Positions 51,501 to 60,080 of a DNA stretch of 64,000 nucleotides are shown here, in pieces (position 1 is the stretch's first letter; the number at the start of each line of letters is the position of its first letter). Under the pieces are notes generated by a model. The model ran no database searches. It saw nothing but the letters and a program-made list of their open reading frames with translations, and was not told the DNA's origin. The DNA comes from Litorimonas sp039975855. GTDB taxonomy: Bacteria > Pseudomonadota > Alphaproteobacteria > Caulobacterales > Maricaulaceae. Where the stretch lies: positions 558,001 through 622,000 of the forward strand of contig JBDWGH010000002.1 in the NCBI GenBank assembly GCA_039975855.1, given 5' to 3'. The translations under genes were made by a program, and so were the position numbers.

Positions 51501-53488
51501 CGATCACCATGTTTCCGGTATTCCGTCAAACGTCCATAACTATCATAGAATAACTCTTCCCAAGGCGCGCCTTGGAAAGACGTCGTCTTCACACGGCCAT
51601 TTATCCACTTGGTGGCATTGTTCTGATAGGTGATATTTGTTGTTTGTGTGTTCGTCGTTCCAAAATCTGGATTGGTCACGATCGTGATCGGCTTACTCCA
51701 GCTATAGGTCGATGGAGAGGATTGGTTCGTCTGAAAAGCCTTAGTCGCAACATAGGTAGATCCGTCACGTTGCACTGTTGTTGAGATATTGTGGGTTGGA
51801 CGGCGCGAGGATTGAACAGTTGTTCCGGTCGCAACCAATGGATTGCCGAAGCTACCCTCATATTGATAAGTATGATCGGCGCGTTGTAATACGCTACCAT
51901 TGTCAATCACTTCTACCGAGGCAGCTTTCCCGCCAAAGGGTTCCGCTTGCCAATAGTGGCGATACTTCGTCTCGATACCTTCTGGATCCGTGACTTTTGA
52001 CCAATTTGTCCGGTCAGACCCGGATGAATTCGCCGCGCCAGAATCATATTCATACAAAAAATTCCATTGCTGAGAGGCCAGTCCAGGCGCGCTAAGCGTC
52101 TTGCGGGAGACCGACATAATTGACGCTTTTTTCATGTGCCATTGCGGAAAATTACCTGGAGTGATCTCGTTAAAACCAGGGCAGCCATAGACCACAGTTT
52201 CTTGAAGATTGTAGCTGATCCTTTGATAAGTTTGTCCAATCAGGAACGTGCCCTTCACGCCATGAGGATGAGTAGCTGTAACGTTTTGACTCGTCTGAGG
52301 GCATTGTTGGTTTGGACCTGGGTCTGCCGACATTCCCGCCATATTATAAGACCAGTTCAATCCGTCGGGTTGGGTGACTTGGGTCAGTGAATTGGGAACT
52401 GTGCCGTTATTGTAAATTTCGGGGAATGTTTTTGATGCATAGCTGTAAGTCCATGTTCGTGCATCACTTGTCCCTGGGTTTGCGGTGACTGAACGAATGA
52501 GCTTCGAAGAACCCGTGTAGTTCAGATTAATACGACGGCCATCACTCGCGCGAATAGCCGTGAGGCGGCCACTGCTATCATAGTCATAGTTTACAGTGTT
52601 TCCGTGCACATCCGTGACAAGGCTCGCAGCGATAAAGTTGCGTGTCCGTTGCATGGACAAGCCGCCGCCGAACGTACTTCCCATTTCGTCAGCTTTGTGT
52701 GTGAAGACTTTGTCAAAGCGGTATTTGGTTCCATCAGGTGCATGACCAATAAAGCCTTGCCCACTATTTGAGGAACCACAGCTCAATCGCCAGCCATCGA
52801 CAGTGGTGAACTGCGTCCCCGATGGCCACAAGCTATTACCGCCCGTGCTACCCGTGTATTCTAGAACTGATTTCGATCCCTGCCCTGGAATCACCATGTT
52901 GAACCCATCAGTGTATTGATGACGATACCAAGTGGTTCCCTGGCGCATGACATGACTAGGGAAGGACTGCGCAAAGGAATTTGTGCAACGATTTCCTGTC
53001 CAGTTAAATCCGGTTCTGGTTAGAGCATGAAGCCGAGGTGCAGATATCTGCCAGTCTCCAAATTCCGTCGCGACCGTTCGGTCATAGAAACGACCTTGAG
53101 ATATACTCCGTGTAATTTGGACAGGAAGCGCAAAGTTACCTGGTAAGCTAACATCGGTGACTTCGAATTTAACCGTTCCCGTATTTGGGTCGATGCCATC
53201 CCCTAGAAGAGTGGCCCCAAATGCCTCCAATCGGTGTTCTGCCCCTTGACGCTTTTCCAGCTCCAAAGTTGGAGGGTTTGGCTGATTGGAAGGCCCTCCA
53301 CCGGGTGGTAGATCAGGCTCATAACTGTTCGCGATAGTTCCCGAGACAGCGAGTGGAAGTGCACAAGCGATAGTTGAAATTAACTTTGTCAGCGGTTTGA
53401 AACGATCCCGCAGAGATTTTTGTTTCGATTCTCGTTTTGTCCCAATTTCTTGTGCTAAATTTTGCTGCAGTAGAAATTTGGGATGCAT
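48563..53488 (-). CDS. YD-repeat/RHS polymorphic toxin with metzincin-like protease tip
   Basis: A 1641-residue protein. Start 53488 is set by GAGGT before the ATG; the frame is open to 53608. Residues 1-58 are a basic start and a signal-like segment, followed by D-P-N-T-G and many YD repeats (Y-D-x-x-G-R-L). The RHS core ends with ARYYDPVIGRFLSIDP near 1400-1415 and NPINNQDSTGEY near 1434-1445. The variable tip (~200 residues) carries H-E-V-G-H-L-F-G-L-P-D at 1541-1551 and N-I-M-G at 1576-1579, the zinc site and Met-turn of metzincin proteases. A secreted protease toxin is inferred. Confidence 0.88.
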   Translation of the reverse strand: MHPKFLLQQNLAQEIGTKRESKQKSLRDRFKPLTKLISTIACALPLAVSGTIANSYEPDLPPGGGPSNQPNPPTLELEKRQGAEHRLEAFGATLLGDGIDPNTGTVKFEVTDVSLPGNFALPVQITRSISQGRFYDRTVATEFGDWQISAPRLHALTRTGFNWTGNRCTNSFAQSFPSHVMRQGTTWYRHQYTDGFNMVIPGQGSKSVLEYTGSTGGNSLWPSGTQFTTVDGWRLSCGSSNSGQGFIGHAPDGTKYRFDKVFTHKADEMGSTFGGGLSMQRTRNFIAASLVTDVHGNTVNYDYDSSGRLTAIRASDGRRINLNYTGSSKLIRSVTANPGTSDARTWTYSYASKTFPEIYNNGTVPNSLTQVTQPDGLNWSYNMAGMSADPGPNQQCPQTSQNVTATHPHGVKGTFLIGQTYQRISYNLQETVVYGCPGFNEITPGNFPQWHMKKASIMSVSRKTLSAPGLASQQWNFLYEYDSGAANSSGSDRTNWSKVTDPEGIETKYRHYWQAEPFGGKAASVEVIDNGSVLQRADHTYQYEGSFGNPLVATGTTVQSSRRPTHNISTTVQRDGSTYVATKAFQTNQSSPSTYSWSKPITIVTNPDFGTTNTQTTNITYQNNATKWINGRVKTTSFQGAPWEELFYDSYGRLTEYRKHGDRLATYTYHTATGRKGALNRFRRYTTSSAYDETLVPTYDRGTPTLVNRPDGTSISRTIDRNGWVTSATDGRGNTTDYDYDDMGRLTLIDRPDNWLSASIAYNFSNPGAIQTVTKGNARTTVTYDPMFRETLLRSQALDTGWSSYVKTSYDRLNRKTFMSLPSTSNNPSQGTNYTYDGLGREIQTAENVSPYATTQTAYLAQNAVQVTDAAGNITTTYNHGHSGPGKGEPLSIVQPMGVSTVLHRDSFGRVFRVQQSGNHNGYSVDESQYYYFDGNHNICRSRTPEGGDTLSMHNLAGQLTSYSKGHGAGTACSTPTGNSKVTLTYDDMGRPTVTNFQDSNTPDITKTYDANGNVLTVNRGTGGSAVDWTYTYNSLNMLTSETLDIDGRSFPMSYSYNNAGYRIGSTMPTGPAISYAPDGLGRMLSVTSGTQYVASNTDFHVSGAVKSMLYGNGQTLTQTFNARFLPENRRVAIGNLATLEQKLSYDVLGKITSLLDIELTSNNRTYGYDALGRLTSSTGPWGAGSYDYDSLGNLRSKAEGSRTVNLTYDNRNRLITSIDSLPTTQGGTAYRTVAYDARGNVTTLGHLGMAYDMSDQPVTVTGAANGIGYANGNYVYDGNMKRVKSVVNGKTSYWVYDAAGQLVYNDKVSLNRQLQYIYSAGNSLARCKVEANGSCKMRYLIRDYLGSVVQRNDPNGIVKASLSFKPFGEEIGTSSGTDSMGFTGHIKDTDTGLNYMQARYYDPVIGRFLSIDPVTALDGGSGYFNRYSYAFNNPINNQDSTGEYVEGTVSPSGNNVSLVVPLQRGPNVSEVAFMRVVRGANQWAGTYGKYNVTVDVVLRSDTKGPTNTVRSRPGVGRAFVSGGRRDVTLYRTSAGETPKHEVGHLFGLPDKYLDVIQDGKVVGSRAKPGTDGATNIMGLGSSITEADITAIIENKGNNIVKTTNGSNPPPVSNQLSGNHYFSISGSVITGTRSCGSRLGC

Positions 53489-53668
53489 AGCGACCTCAGG
53501 GTAAAATCGAGAAGTTAGTCTCGCTTCGGTTGCATTCCTTAATAAATAAATCAACGATAATTTGATGAAAAAGAACTTGAACCTTTGAGTTTCTTTATGA
53601 CATATCAAAAAATTGTTTGAATATTCAAGTCCTTAGCGAAATCAAAGAGAGCCTAAAAATTGAAAACG

Positions 53669-53712
53669 TTGAAACATCCTAAGAGTGTTTCAAGATAAAG
53701 GCTTAACTTTAT
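53669..53712 (-). terminator. Two hairpins after the cytochrome b561 gene
   Basis: TTGAAACA-N9-TGTTTCAA (53669-53693) and ATAAAG-N6-CTTTAT (53695-53712). On the minus strand the first is followed by CGTTTTCAATTTTT, so it may end the yceI-b561 transcript before the RHS gene. Confidence 0.5.
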
Positions 53713-53719
53713 CAGCCGA

Positions 53720-54280
53720 TTACTCACATCGCAGCGCAGGTATCATCCGCGCAAGTGTTCCGTCTTTGGCAACGAAGTGATGTTTTAGCGCCCCGCCTAC
53801 ATGCAGGACGAAAAGTAATAAGATCAGCTTGGCGCCAACTTCATGTAGGAATTTTAGGCGTTCCGCGGCTTCTTTTGATGCGTCAACGCCCGGCATGTCT
53901 GGCAATGGAATGAGATAGAAAAGCTGGTTCTCAATCGGCAAGGTGGACGCGGATACCATTGCCCATCCCAAAAGCGGAACACCAATCATCAAAGCGTAAA
54001 ATCCAATATGCGTGACTTTCGCTACAAAAATTTCCCAGCCTTTCATCCCGCCCGGCAAGGCCGGCGGTTTATGCGTTAGTCGCCAAATCAGGCGAAGAAC
54101 AGACAGGAGCAGAACCACAATTCCAAAGCTTTTATGCCACTGATAAATCTTGAAACGCTGGGGCATCCACTCCTGCGTCATCAAAAATCCAGCAATAACC
54201 AAACTCAGGATCAAAATCGCAATCGTCCAATGTAGGGCGATAGCGACCTTAGAATATCTGTCTGTATTTACCTGCGCCAA
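53720..54280 (-). CDS. Cytochrome b561
   Basis: A 186-residue inner-membrane di-heme cytochrome with four helices. Heme-ligand His in ALHWTIAILIL, QWHKSFGIVVLLLSVLRLIWRL, HIGFYALMIGVPLLGW and FLHEVGAKLILLLFVLHVGGALKHHF. It can transfer electrons between quinol and periplasmic acceptors. It starts immediately after the YceI stop, a pairing seen in many proteobacteria. Confidence 0.92.
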   Translation of the reverse strand: MAQVNTDRYSKVAIALHWTIAILILSLVIAGFLMTQEWMPQRFKIYQWHKSFGIVVLLLSVLRLIWRLTHKPPALPGGMKGWEIFVAKVTHIGFYALMIGVPLLGWAMVSASTLPIENQLFYLIPLPDMPGVDASKEAAERLKFLHEVGAKLILLLFVLHVGGALKHHFVAKDGTLARMIPALRCE

Positions 54281-54961
54281 TTATTCCGCCTTTTGGAATT
54301 CCACTTCGACCATGATCTCAATATCGTCGGCCATAGGCGCGTATTTATCAACACCAAAATCAGAACGTTTGAGCTGGCCTTTGGCGGATACGCCAAACAT
54401 GTCGACACCAGAGCGGAAATGCTTGCCAACTTTGTTGACGGTTCCGGTCAGGGTGAAAGGTTTCGTCACGCCTTTTATCGTAAGATTACCTGTTAATGTG
54501 CCATACCCATCTCTTATTTGCTCAATGTCAGTTGAGACAAAGGTCACTTCCGGATGATTGGCTGCATCGAAAAAGCCTTCGCCTTTGATGTGATCATCAA
54601 ACGCCGGAACACCCGTATCGATATCCTTGAGCGGCAGAGTCACAGTCAATTTGGAGTTTTCTGGGTTTTCCGCGTCAAATGTCACGGTCGCATCCGTCTT
54701 TCCCCAGCGAATGATGGGTTTGGAATAGCCCTGATGCGAATATTGAAACGCGACATAGGCATGACCTTGCTCGGACTTATAAGTTCCCGCAGGTAGTTCA
54801 GACAGATCAGCGCCGCGCATCTCGACTTCGCTGGCGACGTCTGTTTTGGCTTCGGTGACCGTACGGTCCAGTTTGGTAGTGGTCTCTGTCGTTTCGGTGT
54901 TGGCGGAACAAGCTGCGAGAATTGCAGCCGTGGTGAGTAAAGCGATGTGGCGTATAGTCAT
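54281..54961 (-). CDS. YceI-family lipoprotein
   Basis: A 226-residue protein with lipobox L-A-A-C (Cys18), a Thr/Glu-rich linker, and a YceI lipocalin-like domain: AGTYKSEQGHAYVAFQYSHQGYSKPI, GFFDAANHPEVTFVSTDIE, GNLTIKGVTKPFTLTGTVN, KRSDFGVDKYAPMADDIEI. YceI proteins bind polyisoprenoids such as ubiquinone precursors. Adjacent to cytochrome b561, suggesting a quinone-linked role. Confidence 0.9.
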   Translation of the reverse strand: MTIRHIALLTTAAILAACSANTETTETTTKLDRTVTEAKTDVASEVEMRGADLSELPAGTYKSEQGHAYVAFQYSHQGYSKPIIRWGKTDATVTFDAENPENSKLTVTLPLKDIDTGVPAFDDHIKGEGFFDAANHPEVTFVSTDIEQIRDGYGTLTGNLTIKGVTKPFTLTGTVNKVGKHFRSGVDMFGVSAKGQLKRSDFGVDKYAPMADDIEIMVEVEFQKAE

Positions 54962-55030
54962 GAGGAACTCCTTACGATGTCTTTCAATCTATGTCGTCTT
55001 AGTTACGGATGGCGCAGAGAGAGCGTTCAA

Positions 55031-56356
55031 TCAAGGGATCGCTTTTAATCTCACGTTCTTTTGTTCAAAAGCGGTCCAATCATCAGACTCGGCGATAGGC
55101 TGCCAAATCTCGCCGATTTCCGTGTAAAGTAGTGACTCTGGGACATCAGTGTTTGGACGATCGGACACGGCATCAAATGCTTTAATCCGTTTCATCCACG
55201 CCGTGTCATAGGAGCCAATCTGATCTCCGTCAGCGCGGACGCCGCCGCCCTGCCAATCATGCCAAAATTCAGGCCACGGGGTTTGGCTTTCTTTTAGATA
55301 GATAAATGTATCTCGGACAAATGCTGTGTCGGTTTCGGGATTAATTGGCGCAATCCCCAACCGGCGGAAAACATGAGCATTCAACGCAGACTGATAACGC
55401 GGCGCGAAATCGTTCATTGACGTTATCAATTCCTCATCTTCGCAAATCAGTGACAATGATTGGGCGAGTTGCGCCAAATTCCAAGACATCGCTTCGGGTT
55501 GCCGTCCAAATGCGTAAAGCCCGCCATGGTCGAAATATGCGGCGGTATATCCGGGATCGAGCGTGGGTAGAAAACGGTAAGGCCCGTAGTCAAAACTTTC
55601 ACCCGTAATGTTCATATTATCCGTATTCATCACGCCGTGCACAAAACCGGCAGCCATCCAACTCGCGACAGTGTCGGCACTCGCTGTGACAACTTGGTCG
55701 AACATCTCTTCAGGTGTTGCGGCGTCGGGATAAAAGTGCCGCATACAATAGGCGCTCAATCGTTCCAAAGCCTCGCGATCATTATAAAATGCGTGGCGTT
55801 GAAATGTTCCGAAACGGATATGGCTATGGGACAAACGCGTCAGCACAGCCGCCCGAGTTGGAGACGGCTCGTCATTGCGCTGCAATGCCTCATCCGTTTC
55901 AATTAGGGTAAAAGCTCGGCTCGTATTGACGCCCATACTATTTAGATAATTAGCTGCGAGGACCTCTCTGACGCCGCCCAAAAGCGTCAACCGACCATCA
56001 CCACTGCGAGAGAAAGGCGTTGTTCCCGATCCTTTCGTTCCAAAGTCCAAGAGCTTTCCACCGGATTCGATCTGCGCAAACAAAAAGCCGCGCCCGTCGC
56101 CAATGTCAGGATTATAATGCCGGAATTGATGCCCATGATAGCGTAATGCCAAAGGCTCCGGGAGACTTTCTGGAAGCGGGTCAAACCGTAGGAAATGATC
56201 GACAACTTGATCAGAGGATAGATTCAACCCTATCGATTGCGATAACAGCTCATCGAAATAGCGCACACCGACGAGATTGAAGTCCGCAGGCTTGACCGAA
56301 TCGAAGAACCCATCTCCCAAGTGTTGAATGGCTGTAGAGCCCTGAAATTTACTCAC
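55031..56356 (-). CDS. selO: SelO/YdiU-family protein adenylyltransferase
   Basis: A 441-residue pseudokinase-fold AMPylator. Motifs: LALRYHGHQFRHYNPDIGDGRGFLFAQI, DFGTKGSGTTPFSRSGDGRLTLLGGVREVL, VHGVMNTDNMNITGESFDYGPYRFL, and YAFGRQPEAMSWNLAQLA. These form the inverted ATP-binding site that transfers AMP to proteins. Slightly shorter than the usual ~480 residues. Its start overlaps the hydrolase stop by 8 bp. Confidence 0.9.
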   Translation of the reverse strand: MSKFQGSTAIQHLGDGFFDSVKPADFNLVGVRYFDELLSQSIGLNLSSDQVVDHFLRFDPLPESLPEPLALRYHGHQFRHYNPDIGDGRGFLFAQIESGGKLLDFGTKGSGTTPFSRSGDGRLTLLGGVREVLAANYLNSMGVNTSRAFTLIETDEALQRNDEPSPTRAAVLTRLSHSHIRFGTFQRHAFYNDREALERLSAYCMRHFYPDAATPEEMFDQVVTASADTVASWMAAGFVHGVMNTDNMNITGESFDYGPYRFLPTLDPGYTAAYFDHGGLYAFGRQPEAMSWNLAQLAQSLSLICEDEELITSMNDFAPRYQSALNAHVFRRLGIAPINPETDTAFVRDTFIYLKESQTPWPEFWHDWQGGGVRADGDQIGSYDTAWMKRIKAFDAVSDRPNTDVPESLLYTEIGEIWQPIAESDDWTAFEQKNVRLKAIP

Positions 56357-57350
56357 GAAGTGGCTTCGCTTTGGGAAAATGTCGGCGCATTACATCGGCG
56401 GCGTCCAAAGGCAATGACTTGGCCTTGGGAAACGCTCTCGCAAAATTCAGGAATCCATGTGGCATGGATTTCTCGTGGTGATAGGTTACTTCGCATCCGT
56501 GACACGCCAGTTTATCCGCATAAAGCTTGCCTTCATCCCGCAATGGATCAAGGCCTGCCGTCAAAACATAGGCTGGGGGCAAACCATTTAAATCTGCTTC
56601 AAGCAATGGCGATAGGCGTGTGTCAGAAGCATCGGCACCTGCCACGTAATGTTCATCAATAAATTTCAACGCCATAAACCCGAGCTGGAGCCAATCCTGC
56701 GGGCCGGGCTTTGGCGGCTTGAATTCAATTAACTGCATCAGCGGATAAAGCAGGATTTGGCTCTTAATTTGCTTGCGGTATTTTTGCGCGAGATAGGCGG
56801 CCATGTTTCCGCCCGCACTATCACCGCCAATGGCGATGTTGTTCGGGTCAATTCCGTGCTCTTCCAGACCAGTTCCGTCCAGCGCCCATTTTAAAACTGT
56901 TTCACAGTCCTCAGGTCCAGCCGGATAAGGATGCGCGGGTGCCAAGCGGTAATCGACCGATAGAACACGGCACACGGCACCATTGGCGAGACGCCGCGCG
57001 ATCCCTTCATGCGTTTCCACATCACAGGTAACAAAGCCTCCACCGTGAATATAGATCAGGCAAGGTCCACTCGACTCATCCGCGCCGTAAGGCACATAAA
57101 GGCGGCACGGAACGGCGGACTCACCCTCGCCTACATTGAAATTTTCAGTGCGGGCCATGCGGGGGCCAGGCGTATCAAACTGGTTGGTAACCCTACGAAA
57201 GCTCTCTTGGAAAAGATTAATCTGATCCGGTTCAAATTTAAACTTGGCGAGCTGTTGCTGAATCACAGACGGCTTATGATCCTCGTCGGACGTCTCGTCT
57301 TTTGCTGACGCTTTGCGCTGCTTCATGCGCGTGATAAAATTATCGACCAT
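56349..57350 (-). CDS. Alpha/beta hydrolase, hormone-sensitive-lipase family
   Basis: A 333-residue esterase/lipase. Oxyanion motif YIHGGGFV, nucleophile GGDSAGGNMA, and LDPLRDEGKLYADKL with the catalytic Asp, and SMPHGFLNF with the His. The first ~45 residues are charged and unrelated to the fold. Second HSL-type hydrolase in the window. In a minus-strand set with the acyl-CoA synthetase. Confidence 0.92.
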   Translation of the reverse strand: MVDNFITRMKQRKASAKDETSDEDHKPSVIQQQLAKFKFEPDQINLFQESFRRVTNQFDTPGPRMARTENFNVGEGESAVPCRLYVPYGADESSGPCLIYIHGGGFVTCDVETHEGIARRLANGAVCRVLSVDYRLAPAHPYPAGPEDCETVLKWALDGTGLEEHGIDPNNIAIGGDSAGGNMAAYLAQKYRKQIKSQILLYPLMQLIEFKPPKPGPQDWLQLGFMALKFIDEHYVAGADASDTRLSPLLEADLNGLPPAYVLTAGLDPLRDEGKLYADKLACHGCEVTYHHEKSMPHGFLNFARAFPKAKSLPLDAADVMRRHFPKAKPLRE

Positions 57351-57423
57351 TATCTAACTCCGGCAATACGCCCTTAGACCCATAGACATGGGGTGACATT
57401 AAACACATTCAATGCACGAGCGT

Positions 57424-57987
57424 TCATCCTGAAAAACCACCATCATCGAGAAAGGCCTGTTCTTTCGGAGTAGTCTCACGACCAAGGATAGAATTGCGGT
57501 GGGGGAAACGCCCAAAATTGGCAATGATATCTCTGTGAATTTTCGCAAATTTAAGCGTGCCTTCATCATCAAGGCGGGCATCCGAAAGACGGATACATTC
57601 GTCTTGATCGGCCAAATCCTCACTATGCATATAAGGCATATAAACAAACGACCTTTGGGATTGAGTCAGATGAATGTCGGTTTTGCGCGCAACCATTCTT
57701 TTTGCCGCTGCCAATGCAAAACTGTCCCAAGCAAATGCTGCGGGTGTTGACCGGTACATATTTCGCGGAAATTGATCCAGCGCGAGTATCAAAGCGAGAT
57801 GCGCCTCGGGACTTTGCCCTTCCCAGGCATGGGCGGTCTTGCGCTCAGCTTGCGCTGCGGCGAGCGCCATGGCGGTGCCTTCAAATTCATGCCGAATTTC
57901 CGCGTCAAAAGCATCGGACGATTTGAACCATTGCTTTTTGACCCGGTCCGAAAACCAAAACCGAAGAATATCGTCCGGTCCCTTCAT
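57424..57987 (-). CDS. DUF924 family protein
   Basis: A 187-residue all-helical protein with the family motifs ILRFWFSDRVKKQWF, LILALDQFPRNMYR, AFAWDSFALAAAKR and FVYMPYMHSEDLADQDECI. The biochemical role is unknown; TPR-like fold. It starts 1 nt after the acyl-CoA synthetase stop, so it belongs to that transcript. Confidence 0.88.
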   Translation of the reverse strand: MKGPDDILRFWFSDRVKKQWFKSSDAFDAEIRHEFEGTAMALAAAQAERKTAHAWEGQSPEAHLALILALDQFPRNMYRSTPAAFAWDSFALAAAKRMVARKTDIHLTQSQRSFVYMPYMHSEDLADQDECIRLSDARLDDEGTLKFAKIHRDIIANFGRFPHRNSILGRETTPKEQAFLDDGGFSG

Positions 57988-57988
57988 G

Positions 57989-59776
57989 CTACAGCCTCAC
58001 CGTCCCGTCGATAATCCCAGCAAAAACATCTGCATCAATCGGTGTGTATTCACCGGTTTTTGGATCGGCATAGTAGAGCGGTTCTGAGATATTTGCTGGA
58101 TCAAAACCCGCTTTGACCAAATTGGTTTTCTTAAACTTGAAAGTGCTTGTTGTATCACTGTCTTTTGACAAACGTATAAAAACGGGCCTTGCATAATGCG
58201 GCAGTTCCCGGTCCACATGGGCCTTTAATTCGCTCATGTCCGGCTCTCCCTCAGCAACGATAGCGGCCATACCTGCACGTCCATCATATCCCTGCACGGC
58301 TACGCCATAGACATTGGCTTGCGTGACACCTGGAAAGACAGACAAGACTCCCGCGACTTCATTCGTTGCCACATTTTCAGCTTTCCAACGATAGGTATCG
58401 CCAACGCGGTCAATGAAGTAATAAAATCCGTCTTCATCGCGCTTCATTAAATCGCCTGTACGGAACCATGCGTCTCCTTTTTTGAAGACATCGCGTAAGA
58501 TTTTCTTCTGCGTCGCCTCTTTTGTCCCGTATCCTTCAAAGCGGAACCGCGGGTCATCCTCGCGGATTTCGCCTATCATCTCGCCGGGCTCATTAAAGTT
58601 CTCACGAATACAAAAGCCATCTGCCCCGCGCGGGTTCTCACCCGTTTCCACATCATATCTTACAATATCGATGTTGAACTTCCACGACAGATAAGAGGGC
58701 ACACGTCCGACTGCGCCGACAGGACCGTCAACATTGATCAAGCTGACATTGCCCTCTGTTGCGCCGTAAAACTCAATGACGTGAGGGACATTAAATCGGG
58801 AAATAAAACTCTCCCAAACTTCGGGTCGCAAGCCGTTCCCGATAATCCAGCTGATTTTATGCTTCCGCTCATTCTCTGTTGGCGGTTGCGACAACAAGAA
58901 GCGGCACAATTCGCCCACATAAGTGAACATGGTCGCGCCGTGTTCGACAGCATCATCCCAGAATTTTGAAGCTGAGAATTTCGGAATAATAATTACCGCG
59001 CCGCCATAAGTTAGCATCGCGCCGCACCCAACGAGTCCGCCGGTTGCGTGATACATCGGCAGGACCATCATCATACGATCAGAGGCTTTAGCTTTAGCAC
59101 CCGTCCCGATTCCGCGCAGATAGTTTTGCGCTCTCACATGGGTGACTTTTGCAGCTTTTGGCAATCCGGTTGTTCCAGACGTGAACATCTTCATCGCCTG
59201 TCCGCTAGCAATTAATCCGGCCCGTTCTGACTTAGCTGGACGATCCGGACGCATTTCGGAGATAGCAGCGTCAAAACTGTCATATCCTTTAACTTCACCG
59301 AATGCCGCCCAGACCTTCGGGTTGCCTTCAACTTGTTTTTTGGAAGCCTTCCACTGAGACGCCATATCGACGTCCATAATCACATGGGCGACGTCCGAAA
59401 TATTCACACAATGCGCAAGGGCTTTCCCTGAAAGCTGGTAATTCAACAAAGCCGGGACAACACCAATTTTTGATAAACCAAACCAGAGCGGAATATATTC
59501 AAGACGGTTGCGCGCAAAGATTGCGACACAATCGCCCTGTGACAGCCCCTGTCCTTTCGCCCAAGCCGCTACACGGTTGGCGTAAGTATCCATATCATTA
59601 TAGGTCCACTGCCGGTCACCTTCGATAAAAGCGATGTTATTGCCAAATGCATCGACCCGGATTTCGAGCTCATCAGCAATCAAAAAATCAGAATCAGCGT
59701 CGACCGTTTTGACGGCTCGCAACATGCGCAGCATGGTGCCAATATATTTTATCTCTCGTGAGAGGGAAAAGCCCAT
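57989..59776 (-). CDS. Very-long-chain acyl-CoA synthetase (FATP type)
   Basis: A 595-residue ANL enzyme. Start 59776 gives MGFSLSREIKYIG, the usual family start; the frame is open to 59839. P-loop MFTSGTTGLPKAAKVTH, IEFYGATEGNVSLIN (A5, the FATP version), WFRTGDLMKRDEDGFYYFIDRVGDTYRWKAENVATNEV, and C-terminal TSTFKFKKTNLVKAGFDP. This pattern is that of bacterial FadD6/FATP-like synthetases which activate very-long-chain or bile-acid-like substrates. Confidence 0.92.
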   Translation of the reverse strand: MGFSLSREIKYIGTMLRMLRAVKTVDADSDFLIADELEIRVDAFGNNIAFIEGDRQWTYNDMDTYANRVAAWAKGQGLSQGDCVAIFARNRLEYIPLWFGLSKIGVVPALLNYQLSGKALAHCVNISDVAHVIMDVDMASQWKASKKQVEGNPKVWAAFGEVKGYDSFDAAISEMRPDRPAKSERAGLIASGQAMKMFTSGTTGLPKAAKVTHVRAQNYLRGIGTGAKAKASDRMMMVLPMYHATGGLVGCGAMLTYGGAVIIIPKFSASKFWDDAVEHGATMFTYVGELCRFLLSQPPTENERKHKISWIIGNGLRPEVWESFISRFNVPHVIEFYGATEGNVSLINVDGPVGAVGRVPSYLSWKFNIDIVRYDVETGENPRGADGFCIRENFNEPGEMIGEIREDDPRFRFEGYGTKEATQKKILRDVFKKGDAWFRTGDLMKRDEDGFYYFIDRVGDTYRWKAENVATNEVAGVLSVFPGVTQANVYGVAVQGYDGRAGMAAIVAEGEPDMSELKAHVDRELPHYARPVFIRLSKDSDTTSTFKFKKTNLVKAGFDPANISEPLYYADPKTGEYTPIDADVFAGIIDGTVRL

Positions 59777-59840
59777 AACGGCCCCCAAGTTTGGAATGTG
59801 AATCTTTATTTTGAGCGCACAGTAATCAGGAGACGGCAAA

Positions 59841-59876
59841 AGAAAACCCTGTTTGCAGTATGGGCTGCAAACAGGG
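59841..59876 (-). terminator. Strong terminator of the Arg-rich protein gene
   Basis: 12-bp perfect stem CCCTGTTTGCAG / CTGCAAACAGGG with a 6-nt loop; TTTTCTTTT follows on the minus strand. The stretch 59877-60080 between it and the gene stop looks like a long 3' UTR; a short Pro/Gly-rich frame within it has no start codon. Confidence 0.85.
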
Positions 59877-60080
59877 CTGAGTTTGTCTAACTAACTGCCC
59901 GGGCCGACGGGAGTAATGTCGGGACCGAACGTGGGAACGCGGGGTGCCCCCCAGGGTTCGAAATAGGAGTTGCAACACCCGTGCCAAGAGTTTTGACGGA
60001 AAATCCTCGTGTTTAGCGAGAAAAATGGGGCATTTGCATCAAATAGGGACCTAAACTGTCCCAAATCGAAACACTTACCG

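Noticed and set aside
49900..52900. Repeated short patterns over the RHS gene as a possible CRISPR or tandem repeat array
   Set aside because: They are degenerate coding YD repeats without constant spacing or identical units.
47514..53720. Genomic island with att sites at tRNA-Arg
   Set aside because: No integrase and no copy of the tRNA 3' end was found on the far side; an island cannot be claimed from this window.
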